A DNA stretch of 64,000 nucleotides from Sulfurovum sp. UBA5198 (GCA_002412865.1 DHVW01000002.1:90659-154658), one strand, 5' to 3'; numbered from the stretch's first letter, positions 30,056 through 38,802 are shown. Translations and numbers: made by a program. Notes: a model not told the origin generated them from the letters alone.

Positions 30056-30618
30056 TATGCTACCACCTTTTTACTAATTACTGATACTACTTGGTTATCA
30101 TTGATTGAAATATCATCATTGCTAATATTCTCATTCAAAATACTATCAATAGTAGCTTTCGCACTCTTTCTTGACTCAGTAGTTGTCTTCTCATCAAACT
30201 GCTTGCTAAGATGCTCCAACTCAGAAGCATTATTGATCATTATTTTTTCACTTAAAACAATTGCCTCATTTTTAGCGTCAATTACTATCTCTTTTGCTTT
30301 TTTCTCACTATCTTTTAGCGTTTTGATTGCATCTTTTTTATTTTTCTCGGCAGTTTTCATCTTTTCTTCAATTTCACGAAGTTGCTTGGCAATAGAATCA
30401 GATCTATTGCTAAGAAAATTCTTTATTGGATTAGCAATAAGATAATATAAAATTCCAGCAAAAATTAAAAAGTTAAATATTCTAGGCAAAAAATCATTTT
30501 CTCTGCCAGTCATTTTTAGATACTTACTAACTTCTCCAGCCACTTCATGCTCTCCAGTTGCAAAAGCTACCAAAGGTAAAATAGACAGCAGGGCTAGCGT
30601 TACAATTTTTTTATTCAT
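30055..30618 (-). CDS. atpF: ATP synthase b subunit
   Basis: A 187-residue stalk subunit. A hydrophobic N-terminus (about 5-22) with a signal-like AFA and a second membrane segment (about 47-65) precede a long charged helix rich in Lys, Glu and Ala (about 70-160). Two N-terminal hydrophobic stretches are common in the b subunit of Campylobacterota. It pairs with the b' subunit encoded upstream. Confidence 0.92.
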   Translation of the reverse strand: MNKKIVTLALLSILPLVAFATGEHEVAGEVSKYLKMTGRENDFLPRIFNFLIFAGILYYLIANPIKNFLSNRSDSIAKQLREIEEKMKTAEKNKKDAIKTLKDSEKKAKEIVIDAKNEAIVLSEKIMINNASELEHLSKQFDEKTTTESRKSAKATIDSILNENISNDDISINDNQVVSVISKKVVA

Positions 30619-30634
30619 TATTATCCACCTTCCC

Positions 30635-31057
30635 TTATAGCTTGGCTAATTTTGTTTTGATAGTCTCTTTAAAAAGAGGTATCTGTTCAAGTAGAGATGA
30701 TTTTAGTGACTCATTCTCTTTTGCCAATTTCGTAATAAAAGCTTTATAGTCTTTATCAAGCTTTTTTTGCTTGTCAACTATTTTGCTCATCGCCAATGTT
30801 TTTGTCTCTTCAATGGCCTTTTGTCTTATTGATTGTGCCTCATGCTTGGCATCCTCAATAATCTGTTCTGCTTTTGCTTTTAAATCATCACTATCTAGAC
30901 CGATGCTTTTACTTGCTTCTAATTCACTTTTAATTGAACTATCTCTTTGATCCATAAATGAAACAAGTGGCGAAAATAGTATTCTATTAAGAGTGAAAAT
31001 TAAAACAAGTATAGCAATTAGCATAAATAACATCAATGACGGATCAATATCTAGCAT
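30635..31057 (-). CDS. atpF': ATP synthase b' subunit
   Basis: A 140-residue b-type stalk subunit with an N-terminal membrane segment (about 6-27), RILFSPLVSFMDQRDS and a long charged helix. Presence of separate b and b' genes is typical of Campylobacterota. It is the first gene of the F1 cluster; the a subunit (atpB) lies at 59447-60154 and no c subunit is seen in the window. Confidence 0.93.
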   Translation of the reverse strand: MLDIDPSLMLFMLIAILVLIFTLNRILFSPLVSFMDQRDSSIKSELEASKSIGLDSDDLKAKAEQIIEDAKHEAQSIRQKAIEETKTLAMSKIVDKQKKLDKDYKAFITKLAKENESLKSSLLEQIPLFKETIKTKLAKL

Positions 31058-31069
31058 TTCTACTCCTCA

Positions 31070-31089
31070 AATAATTTCAAATTATTGTA
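31070..31089 (-). promoter_or_regulatory. atp operon promoter -10 (TACAAT) overlapping a perfect palindrome
   Basis: On the minus strand, GGTACAATAATTTG places the -10 hexamer at 31084-31089, with expected start near 31077. A perfect inverted repeat, AATAATTT-C-AAATTATT, covers 31070-31086 and straddles the -10 edge and the start site. It could be an operator or a short 5' hairpin. GAGGAG lies between it and the atpF' ATG. Confidence 0.5.
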
Positions 31090-31122
31090 CCTTGTTAGTC
31101 GTAAAGCCTTGATTAAAGATTA

Positions 31123-31983
31123 TTATTTTTTCAATAATTCTATAAAATTCTCAATATCTTCTCTATTTTCAAATGATATTTCTAGTTTATTGCCTTTAAT
31201 CTTGTGTTTTAGCTTTATAATTTCAGCAATAGACTTTGAATAATTTTCAATTTTAAAAGTAGAAGATGTTATCTTTTTGGCAGGAGCTCTTTTGTGTCCT
31301 TGTATCATAAGCTCAGTATCTCTAACAGTAAGTTTTTGTCCAATAATCGTATTTAAGGCTATTAATTGCTTATCACTATCAAGAGCCACTAATATTTTAG
31401 CGTGACCTTGTGTTATTTTTCCATTTATTAGGGCATCTTGTACGTTTTTATGTAGTGTCAAAAGTCTTATAGTATTTGTGATTTGAGATCTACTTTTATG
31501 CACTACTAAAGACAGCTCGTCATGCGTAATATTATGTACATTCAATAGCTCTGCATATGATAATCCAAGCTCAATCGAATTTAAATCTTCTCTTTGAATA
31601 TTTTCAATAAGTGCAAGTTCACGAAGTCTGATATCTTCCATCATTACATTTACGACAATTGCTTTTATGTGTTCCAATGATGCCAATTTATGAGCTCTGA
31701 GTCGTCTCTCCCCAGCTACTAGTAAAAATCCATCTTCTTTTCTTACAACCACAATTGGCTGTAAAAGTCCATGTTGCTTAATGGATTCACTAAGCTCTTT
31801 TAGTGCATTTATATCAAAATGTTTACGAGGTTGATATGGATTTGGTGTAATAAGTGCCACAGATATATCTTCTATAGAGGCTCTATCGTCTTTTATTACA
31901 ATCTCATCAATATTGTCAAGATTATTAGCATAAGCCTCTTCTATCTCACCAAGAATAGCTTCAAGCCCTCTTCCTAATGCCAT
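31123..31983 (-). CDS. parB: Chromosome-partitioning protein ParB
   Basis: A 286-residue parS-binding CTP-dependent clamp. It begins GRGLEAILGEIEEA, has the NPYQPRK and VVAGERRLRAHKLA box II motifs, ENIQREDLN and the helix-turn-helix THDELSLVVHKSRSQITNTIRLL, and a C-terminal dimerisation domain. It lies 4 bp downstream of parA. No parS site with the classical palindrome was noticed in the window by eye. Confidence 0.96.
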   Translation of the reverse strand: MALGRGLEAILGEIEEAYANNLDNIDEIVIKDDRASIEDISVALITPNPYQPRKHFDINALKELSESIKQHGLLQPIVVVRKEDGFLLVAGERRLRAHKLASLEHIKAIVVNVMMEDIRLRELALIENIQREDLNSIELGLSYAELLNVHNITHDELSLVVHKSRSQITNTIRLLTLHKNVQDALINGKITQGHAKILVALDSDKQLIALNTIIGQKLTVRDTELMIQGHKRAPAKKITSSTFKIENYSKSIAEIIKLKHKIKGNKLEISFENREDIENFIELLKK

Positions 31984-31987
31984 ACTC

Positions 31988-32770
31988 TTATCCTACTATG
32001 GCTGTAGCCAACTCTTCATATGCTGTATTACCCTTGCAATTATAATCATATTCTCTGATTGGCTTACCAAAACTTGGACTTTCAGCTATTTTTACATTTC
32101 TCGGAATAACGATACATTCTTTATTTTTACCACAATGAAACAACTTGTCTTTAAAATGATGACTTAAATCATCAAGTACTTGTTTTGAAAGATTATTTTG
32201 ACTAGAGTACATTGTTGGCAGGAAACCTTTGATTTTCAATTTAGGATTTATTGATTTCTTTAATAAGTTAATTGTACTAAGCAGTTGTGCTAACCCTTCT
32301 AATGCAAAAAATTCGCACTGTATAGGTATAAGTACAGAATCTGAGGCACTAAGAGCGTTTATAGTTATTGGACCAAGTGCTGGTGGTGAATCTATTATAA
32401 TATAATCAAACTCATTATTAATTACATCTATTTTCTCTTTAAGCATTAGTTCGCGGTTTTGCTTTGATGGTCCATAAAATTCTTTTTCTATTGCCACTAG
32501 ACCTATATTTGATGGTGCAAGAAAAAGATTTTCTACTGAACTTTTTAGGATAATTTCAGCTAAAGTTTTTGAACCATTCATTACATGAAGCATATTAAAC
32601 TCATAATCATTTCTTCTAAATCCAAGGCTTGTTGTTGCATTTGATTGTGGGTCCAGATCTAGTAATAAAACTTTTTTATTTTTTGCCGCTAATGACGCAG
32701 CTAAATTTACAGCGGTAGTTGTTTTTCCTACGCCACCTTTTTGATTGGCAACACATATAATTTCGCTCAT
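31988..32770 (-). CDS. parA: Chromosome-partitioning ATPase ParA (Soj)
   Basis: A 260-residue deviant Walker ATPase. KGGVGKTTTAVNLA (residues 10-23) is the Walker A motif with the signature lysine; DLDPQSNATTSLG and IIDSPPALGPIT follow. With ParB it segregates origin regions. It overlaps birA upstream by 4 bp (ATGA). Confidence 0.97.
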   Translation of the reverse strand: MSEIICVANQKGGVGKTTTAVNLAASLAAKNKKVLLLDLDPQSNATTSLGFRRNDYEFNMLHVMNGSKTLAEIILKSSVENLFLAPSNIGLVAIEKEFYGPSKQNRELMLKEKIDVINNEFDYIIIDSPPALGPITINALSASDSVLIPIQCEFFALEGLAQLLSTINLLKKSINPKLKIKGFLPTMYSSQNNLSKQVLDDLSHHFKDKLFHCGKNKECIVIPRNVKIAESPSFGKPIREYDYNCKGNTAYEELATAIVG

Positions 32771-33402
32771 CTTAAACTGTACACCCTTTCCCCGTTTATA
32801 AGTAACGAACCATCATTGCACATGATAGCATCTCGTATTATATTTTGATACTTTTCAATATTAAAATATAATATTTTACTCTTATGAAATTCTAACTGAA
32901 CCTTGCTAAATACTTGCTTCCATTTTGGAAATTGTTCAACTTCATCTAGATACATTGATAGTAATTTTATTGGTTCAATTTCTGTTTCAATAGAAGCAAG
33001 TCCCTCTGGCAAGCCCACGAAGTTAATTCCAATGCCACACACTAAACTATCATTGATTTTTTTTGTTATTATACCAGCAATTTTATTTTCATTTTTATAT
33101 ATATCATTTGGCCATTTCAACCAAACTTCACTATTTATATTTTTTAATATCTCAGACATAATTGAGCCAAAATATATAGATGCTGATGCTAATTTTAAAT
33201 CCGTTGGTAAATCTTTGAGTGGTACTGCAAATGATGCAAAGAAATTACCTTTTTCACTAATCCACTTATTATCCCTACTTCCAATTCCTGCTGTTTGCAT
33301 ACTTGCCAATATTGCAACGGGAGCTTTTAATCGTCCATTTTCTATTTCATTTATCAGATAGGTTTGTGTTGAGTCAATCTCATCAAAGCAAATTATCTCC
33401 AA
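32767..33402 (-). CDS. birA: Biotin-[acetyl-CoA carboxylase] ligase, no regulatory domain
   Basis: A 211-residue class I biotin protein ligase that activates biotin and attaches it to the carboxylase carrier protein. Motifs: DSTQTYL, TAGIGSRDNKWIS (a relaxed GRGRxxR site), VWLKWPNDI and KIAGIITKK. There is no N-terminal helix-turn-helix, so it cannot act as the biotin repressor. It starts with TTG, with GGGGG several bases upstream, and overlaps fmt by 20 bp. Confidence 0.92.
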   Translation of the reverse strand: MEIICFDEIDSTQTYLINEIENGRLKAPVAILASMQTAGIGSRDNKWISEKGNFFASFAVPLKDLPTDLKLASASIYFGSIMSEILKNINSEVWLKWPNDIYKNENKIAGIITKKINDSLVCGIGINFVGLPEGLASIETEIEPIKLLSMYLDEVEQFPKWKQVFSKVQLEFHKSKILYFNIEKYQNIIRDAIMCNDGSLLINGERVYSLR

Positions 33403-34294
33403 CTTTTAGCCCCCTTCCTAATAGATAAGATTTGGCACTCATTGCTTTTTTAGATGTTGGTTGTAGTGTTTTTATTTTTATTGTACCTGTTGTGCAACTA
33501 ATTGTTACACTTTCATTTTCAATATTTAATATTTTGCCTGCTGTTCTTGTACCCTCTAAATCAACTAACTCAATATCTAAAAGTTTTAATCCATTTGCTA
33601 GAAATATATCTGGCCAGCCATGGTATGCTTTGAATTTATTATACAACTCAGTTGCATTTTCAAAATCAATTAATCCATCTTCTTTCTTTATCTTCTTGCA
33701 GTGAGTTGATGCGGCTTTAGTTTGGGCAATAGGTGATAGTTTTTCATAATTCATAAGTGTTTCTATAGTTATCAAAGCAGCATCATAACTGAGTTTGCTC
33801 ATCAATTCATCAACCAACATTGTTGATGGAATCTTAAAATATCTATATCCTAAAATTGGTCCACTATCCAGCCCTTCTTCCATCAGCATGGCTGTAATAC
33901 CTGTAAAAGAATCGCCATTCAATAGTGCATGCTGAACGGGGCTAGCACCTCTATATAGAGGCAGTAAAGACGCATGAAGATTAATACATGGTGCGATATC
34001 AAGTATATTCGAAGGCAAAATTTGTCCAAATGCAGCAACAACTATAAAATCAGGTTTAAAATTTGAAATAGCTTCATATATTCCAGCTTCCCTAAGATTA
34101 TTTGGCTGTAAAATATCTATATTATGTTCTATCGCTAGTGATTTAACTGGTGATGGCAATAGCTCTTGCTTTCTTCCTACTGGACGATCTGGTTGTGTAA
34201 TTACTAGCACTACATCAAATTTACTACTAGAGATTATAGCGTCTAATATTATGCTTGCGTACTCTGGCGTACCCATATAGACTATTTTTTTCAA
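33383..34294 (-). CDS. fmt: Methionyl-tRNA formyltransferase
   Basis: A 303-residue enzyme formylating initiator Met-tRNA. The N-terminal Rossmann domain has VYMGTPEYAS and the catalytic region NLHASLLPLYRGASP (Asn, His) followed by the GITAMLMEEGLDSGPILG stretch (Asp). The C-terminal OB-fold domain ends at LGRGLKVGDNLL. It follows the PTS permease gene by 2 bp. Confidence 0.96.
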   Translation of the reverse strand: MKKIVYMGTPEYASIILDAIISSSKFDVVLVITQPDRPVGRKQELLPSPVKSLAIEHNIDILQPNNLREAGIYEAISNFKPDFIVVAAFGQILPSNILDIAPCINLHASLLPLYRGASPVQHALLNGDSFTGITAMLMEEGLDSGPILGYRYFKIPSTMLVDELMSKLSYDAALITIETLMNYEKLSPIAQTKAASTHCKKIKKEDGLIDFENATELYNKFKAYHGWPDIFLANGLKLLDIELVDLEGTRTAGKILNIENESVTISCTTGTIKIKTLQPTSKKAMSAKSYLLGRGLKVGDNLL

Positions 34295-34296
34295 AT

Positions 34297-35682
34297 CTAA
34301 CTCCCTTTGTGACTTAATTTATCTTTTATAGTCTCTGCTACTGCTTCTGCTTTTGCTCCAAGAACGATTTGGATTGATTTGTCATCAGGAATAATAACAC
34401 CACTAGCTCCAAGTCTCATAAACGACTCTTTGTTTAATTTGCTACTATCTTTTACGCTCATACGCAGGCGTGTAATACATGCTGAAGTATCAACTATATT
34501 CCCAGCACCTCCGAGTGCATCTATAAAAGCTTGTGCATCTGTATTGTCCAGAACATCTCTATTTTCATCTTTTGTATCAAAAAAGTTTGGCTTAATATAT
34601 CCTAGTAATATATATGAAAGTATAAAGTATAAAAGCCCGATACCTATTCCAAGTGGGAGGATTAAAATAGGATTTGTTGCTAATTTATAATTAATAATAT
34701 AGTCAATCAGTCCTGCTGAAAAACCAAAGCCAGCGTGAATATCAAGTATTTGTGCAACTGCAAGTGAAAGTCCAGTTAGAAGTGCATGAAGCAAAAATAG
34801 TGCTGGAGCAACAAACATAAATAGAAATTCTAAAGGCTCAGTAATACCAGTGAGAAACGATGTAAAAGCAACACCAGCCAAGATAGCACCTGCTCTTTTT
34901 CTGTTTTCTTTTGGGGTTCTTAGATAAATTGCCAGTGCCATAGAAGGAAGTCCAAACATCATAACTGGATAAAATCCAGACATATAAAATCCAGCACTTT
35001 TGTCTCCTGCAAAGAATCGATGCAAATCACCATTTGCAACAGCAGGTACACCATCTTTCACATAGCTAAAATCTCCGAGCTGAAACCAAAAAACTGAGTT
35101 TAATATATGATGCAATCCTAGTGGTATTAAAAGACGGTTTATTGTACCATAAATAAAAGTTCCGAACTCACCAAGTCCAACAATGACACGAGAAAACATA
35201 TCTATGGCACTTTGTGCGTAGTTCCAATATTCACCAGCCAACACTCCAACTACTAAAGCACTAATCGTTGTTACAATTGGCACAAATCTTTTACCGCCAA
35301 AAAATCCTAAATATTCTGGTAATTTGATATTATAAAAACGATTATATAGTGTTCCAGCAATTACACCCATGATAATACCTACGAATACGCCCATCTTTAG
35401 ATTCGGATCAATTCCTAAATATACAGCCTTAGCAACAAGCACTCCGACAGCACCACTTAGAGCTGCTGTGCCATCATTATTTTTTGCTAAACCATATGCT
35501 ATTCCGATACCAAATATCAAATCAAGATTTGAAAATATACTTTCACCTGCTGTTTTCATAATCATTGCTATTTGACCATCAAAAATATCTCCAAAACCCA
35601 AACGAAGCAATAGTGCAGCTACTGGCAGAACTGCTATTGGTGTCATCAGGGCTTTACCTATTTTTTGTAAAAAACTAAACAT
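34297..35682 (-). CDS. PTS EIICB permease, N-acetylglucosamine/glucose type
   Basis: A 461-residue membrane permease of the glucose-glucoside PTS superfamily. The EIIC domain (about 1-360) starts LQKIGKALMTPIAVLPVAALLLRLG, very close to the NagE N-terminus, and has about ten membrane segments with GITEPLEF, the substrate-site motif. The EIIB domain (about 380-455) has the phosphorylated Cys402 in SACITRLRM. There is no EIIA domain, unlike E. coli NagE, and no separate EIIA, nagA or nagB is seen nearby. It overlaps the HPr-EI gene by 8 bp and precedes fmt by 2 bp. Sugar specificity is inferred from NagE likeness. Confidence 0.87.
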   Translation of the reverse strand: MFSFLQKIGKALMTPIAVLPVAALLLRLGFGDIFDGQIAMIMKTAGESIFSNLDLIFGIGIAYGLAKNNDGTAALSGAVGVLVAKAVYLGIDPNLKMGVFVGIIMGVIAGTLYNRFYNIKLPEYLGFFGGKRFVPIVTTISALVVGVLAGEYWNYAQSAIDMFSRVIVGLGEFGTFIYGTINRLLIPLGLHHILNSVFWFQLGDFSYVKDGVPAVANGDLHRFFAGDKSAGFYMSGFYPVMMFGLPSMALAIYLRTPKENRKRAGAILAGVAFTSFLTGITEPLEFLFMFVAPALFLLHALLTGLSLAVAQILDIHAGFGFSAGLIDYIINYKLATNPILILPLGIGIGLLYFILSYILLGYIKPNFFDTKDENRDVLDNTDAQAFIDALGGAGNIVDTSACITRLRMSVKDSSKLNKESFMRLGASGVIIPDDKSIQIVLGAKAEAVAETIKDKLSHKGS

Positions 35683-37531
35683 CTCTTATCCTTGATTTTA
35701 TATTTGAAACCATAGCAGGGGTCACACTCAATATCTCAATATTAATATCAATTAATGCTTTTATTGCCTCAATATCACTAGCTAATTCACCGCAGATACT
35801 GACTGGTTTTATCGATTGTTCCTGTATTAGCTTTATGGCATCAAATAAAACTCCCGATCGTGTATCAATTTCAAGTGAAGTGTGTGTTCTATCAACCGCA
35901 AATAAGTATTGCAATAAGTCATTCGTCCCTATTGAATAAAAATCTACCACTTTGTTAAACTCGCTTATCAAAAATAAAACTGACGGTACTTCAACCATTA
36001 TTCCAAATGAAATTCCGCTTAGGTCAATATTGTGTTCATTAGCAATATCAACAGCTACACTCTTTGCATAAATAAACTCATCCACTGTTGATACCATCGG
36101 AAACATAATTTTTACCTCGCCACTACTTTTGGCCAGTAGTATCGCTAAAAGTTGTTCTTTTATTAAATCCAAATGTGTCTTAAAAAGCCTAATGCCTCTC
36201 ACGCCCAAAAAAGGATTCTCTTCATTTGGAATAATTAAGTATGGTAGCTTTTTATCTCCACCAACATCAAGTGTTCGCACCGTAACTTCATCAAAAAGTT
36301 TAAATATCTTCGCATATTCACTTGTTTGCTCCTCAAGAGTTGGTTTATTTACTTGAAATAAGAACTCTGTTCTAAGTAATCCTATACCATCACATCCTGC
36401 TTCTTTTGCTTCAATTGCTGACTCATAATCTGCTATATTTGCTAAAATTTTTATTCTTTTGCCGCTTTTCGTAGCGACAATTTTAAATTTATCATTATTG
36501 TCTTTTTCTGACTTTTCATTTGACTTCTTTACGCTACTCATTGCCGTATCAATATCTTTACTAGATGGACTTATTGCAATAACTTTATTATTTGCATCCA
36601 ATATAATCTGATTGTCTATATTTTTAAATCTCGCAATGTCTTTAACGCTAACTGATGGAATATTATAACTTCTCAGCAGAAGAGCGATATGTGATCTAGA
36701 TGAAATATTGTTAATAATAACTCCTTTTACTCCACTTTTAGCAAGTCTTTTAATATCGCTTGGAAAGAGTTCATTCGATACTAAAATAAAATCATTAAGC
36801 GGAAATTCTTTTCTCAAAACGCCATTCATTTTATTAAAAACTCGTTTTTTTATATCTTTATAATCTACAATTTTTGATTGATTTGCCGTATTTTCAAGCA
36901 TTTTAATAGCATTAGAAATTGAATTTTCAAACATCTCAAATGAAGAGTTATTTAAAGTATTGAGAATTGCTTTTTGTGCCAAGAAAATATCTTTTTCACT
37001 ATTTTCTTCGTCGGCCAATAACATTTCAAGCTCACTAGTAACTTTATTTATTGCATCATGAAACTCAATCTTATTATTTACATAATTAATATCATTTTGG
37101 GTGTCGCTTTGGGTATCACTTTGATAGTATGTTTTTGCAACACAAATCCCACCACATATCACATCAGTATTAATTGTTTCGCTCTCGTATTGTATCTTAT
37201 CATAAATGCTAATAATTTTATCATCATTTACTGATATGTCATGATTGGAAAGCTCATTAAGTAAAGATTTAATAGCAAACAAAGCGTCCTTGGCACCCTT
37301 ACCCTTTGTTATAATAGTTATTTCACTACCATACTCAAGACCTAATGCTAGAATTTCATTCATATTTTTAGCATCAATAGTTTTATTAGAGCTTATAAAA
37401 GAAATATCAGAATCAAATTTTTTTGCCAATGTAGCTATTTTGGCACATGGACGCAAATGCAAGCCATTTTTTGCCTCAATACTCACTTTAATACTATGTT
37501 TTTTTGAAAATAAATCTTTAATTAATCCCAT
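35675..37531 (-). CDS. HPr-enzyme I fusion of the phosphotransferase system
   Basis: A 618-residue fusion. Residues about 12-95 are HPr with active-site His25 (NGLHLRPCAK); the usual regulatory Ser46 position is Asn56 (DAKNMNEIL), so HPr-kinase control is not expected. EI follows: an N-terminal domain with the phosphohistidine in SRSHIALLLR (His281), a PEP-binding barrel with GIGLLRTEF (Arg387), SIGTNDLLQYLFAVDR and the catalytic Cys580 in SICGEL. A direct repeat (QSDTQSDTQ, about 137-145) lies in the HPr-EI linker. All catalytic residues seem intact. It supplies PEP-derived phosphate to the permease downstream through an unidentified EIIA. Confidence 0.9.
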   Translation of the reverse strand: MGLIKDLFSKKHSIKVSIEAKNGLHLRPCAKIATLAKKFDSDISFISSNKTIDAKNMNEILALGLEYGSEITIITKGKGAKDALFAIKSLLNELSNHDISVNDDKIISIYDKIQYESETINTDVICGGICVAKTYYQSDTQSDTQNDINYVNNKIEFHDAINKVTSELEMLLADEENSEKDIFLAQKAILNTLNNSSFEMFENSISNAIKMLENTANQSKIVDYKDIKKRVFNKMNGVLRKEFPLNDFILVSNELFPSDIKRLAKSGVKGVIINNISSRSHIALLLRSYNIPSVSVKDIARFKNIDNQIILDANNKVIAISPSSKDIDTAMSSVKKSNEKSEKDNNDKFKIVATKSGKRIKILANIADYESAIEAKEAGCDGIGLLRTEFLFQVNKPTLEEQTSEYAKIFKLFDEVTVRTLDVGGDKKLPYLIIPNEENPFLGVRGIRLFKTHLDLIKEQLLAILLAKSSGEVKIMFPMVSTVDEFIYAKSVAVDIANEHNIDLSGISFGIMVEVPSVLFLISEFNKVVDFYSIGTNDLLQYLFAVDRTHTSLEIDTRSGVLFDAIKLIQEQSIKPVSICGELASDIEAIKALIDINIEILSVTPAMVSNIKSRIRDV

Positions 37532-37558
37532 AATTCACTTTGGTTTTATATTTTAATT

Positions 37559-37564
37559 ATTATA
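37559..37564 (-). promoter_or_regulatory. -10 box (TATAAT) of the PTS-fmt-par operon
   Basis: The minus strand reads GATATAATAAT, about 28 bases upstream of the HPr-EI ATG at 37531. It is the strongest promoter-like site upstream of this run of six tightly spaced genes. No strong ribosome-binding site is seen before the ATG. Confidence 0.55.
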
Positions 37565-37640
37565 TCAAATTCGTTACAAATATAAGATTAAAGGTATTTA
37601 TTTGAAAATCCAACAAGACAAGAGTAAAGAGAAATATTTT

Positions 37641-38138
37641 CTATTCAATTTCTCTTCTACTCCATATATAGCTATTATCATCTTTTATTGTAACAATATA
37701 TGGAACTCCACTACAACGCCATAAATCTATTAAAATTGAGTTTTGAATATCATTTGATTTAGAAATGATTGCTATCGCATTATGTTCGTTTAGTTTTCCA
37801 ACATTTGCACCAATCTTAAGTATCGCAAATGGTTCAATATTTCCATTTAAACGCTTATACAGTTCATCTCTCCACTCCCAACATAATCCTTTTTCTTTTA
37901 TGCCTAGATTAACGAGTGTATTATTTATCCACGGATATGGGACTGGATTAAATTCATCTTTAATTTCTTTTGACACTTGCAGTATTTTATTAGATATTTC
38001 AAATGCCTGTTTTTTATCAATAGAATTATTAAGTGAGATTAATTTATGACTAAGTAATTCATCTTGTTTTTCTAAATTTAGTTGTCTGGAACAACCAATA
38101 AATAAAAACATCATAAATGAGAAATATAAATATTTCAT
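37641..38138 (-). CDS. Small lipoprotein of unknown function with possible Cys-His-Asp triad
   Basis: A 165-residue protein I do not recognise by name. Residues 1-16 form a lipoprotein signal ending FIGC (Cys16). After a helical part, the sequence holds NPVPYPW, GLCWEWRDELYKR (Cys86), NEHNAIAI (His119) and ILIDLW (Asp138). This Cys-His-Asp order and the local pattern G-x-C, H-N, [IL]-D resemble transglutaminase-like or other papain-fold cysteine enzymes, but the likeness is weak and unproven. It is 1 bp from the rhomboid gene upstream and is the last gene of that unit. Confidence 0.75.
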   Translation of the reverse strand: MKYLYFSFMMFLFIGCSRQLNLEKQDELLSHKLISLNNSIDKKQAFEISNKILQVSKEIKDEFNPVPYPWINNTLVNLGIKEKGLCWEWRDELYKRLNGNIEPFAILKIGANVGKLNEHNAIAIISKSNDIQNSILIDLWRCSGVPYIVTIKDDNSYIWSRREIE

Positions 38139-38801
38139 TTAAAAATTATCAATCATAATCTTAAAATATAAAAAAATAGCACAGATAATAAATATACAAC
38201 CATAAATCATAATTCCATATTTTTTAAATCTAGAGGTCAAATATCCAAAAATAAATCCGCTAAGCATACCACCTATGTGTGATGAAATATCCACAATTGT
38301 AATCGAAAAACCTATTAGTGTATTTAAACCAATAATTATCCAAAAGTTTGATATTACACTTTGTCTAGACATGGATGGAATACTTCCATAAATTGCGTAA
38401 TGTCCAACAAGCAATCCAAAAAGTCCAAAGATAGCCCCACTAGCTCCAACTAATAAAAAATAAGGAGATAAAAAAAGTGATAATAGCGAACCAGTAATTC
38501 CTGTTGCCAAATAAGCAAATAAATATGCTGTATTGCTATATGTTTGCTGCACTATTGAACCAATAATATAAAGTGACACCATATTTATAGCTAAATGAAT
38601 GATATCTAAATGCAAAAACATACCAGCAATTAGTCTCCACCACTGATTATATAATACTATTTTTTCTGTATTTATAGCTCCAAATGAAACCAATATATTG
38701 CTATCTATTGCAAGTCCATCATTCTCTAAGGCAAACAGAGTGAGAAATATAACTGTGTTTATAATAATGAGTAAATTTGTAATATTCAAATATTTATTCA
38801 T
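38139..38801 (-). CDS. Rhomboid-family intramembrane serine protease
   Basis: A 220-residue protein with six hydrophobic segments. The family pattern is complete: WWRLIAGMFLHLDIIHLAINM (residues about 54-74), the catalytic serine in GASGAIFG (Ser121) and the catalytic histidine in SSHIGGML (His175). Rhomboids cleave membrane-anchored substrates. It lies between the unknown lipoprotein (1 bp) and a conserved hypothetical gene (1 bp), so the three are co-transcribed. Confidence 0.93.
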   Translation of the reverse strand: MNKYLNITNLLIIINTVIFLTLFALENDGLAIDSNILVSFGAINTEKIVLYNQWWRLIAGMFLHLDIIHLAINMVSLYIIGSIVQQTYSNTAYLFAYLATGITGSLLSLFLSPYFLLVGASGAIFGLFGLLVGHYAIYGSIPSMSRQSVISNFWIIIGLNTLIGFSITIVDISSHIGGMLSGFIFGYLTSRFKKYGIMIYGCIFIICAIFLYFKIMIDNF

Positions 38802-38802
38802 T

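Noticed and set aside
34297..35682. Fructose-type PTS permease
   Set aside because: The N-terminus (GKALMTPIAVLPVAALLLR) and the SACITRLRM Cys site match the glucose/GlcNAc family, not the fructose family.
37628..37655. 8-bp inverted repeat (AGAGAAAT/ATTTCTCT) at the end of the lipoprotein gene as a terminator
   Set aside because: The stem is A/T-rich, the loop is 12 bases, it overlaps the coding end, and there is no proper T tract on the minus strand. Possible but not supported enough to list.
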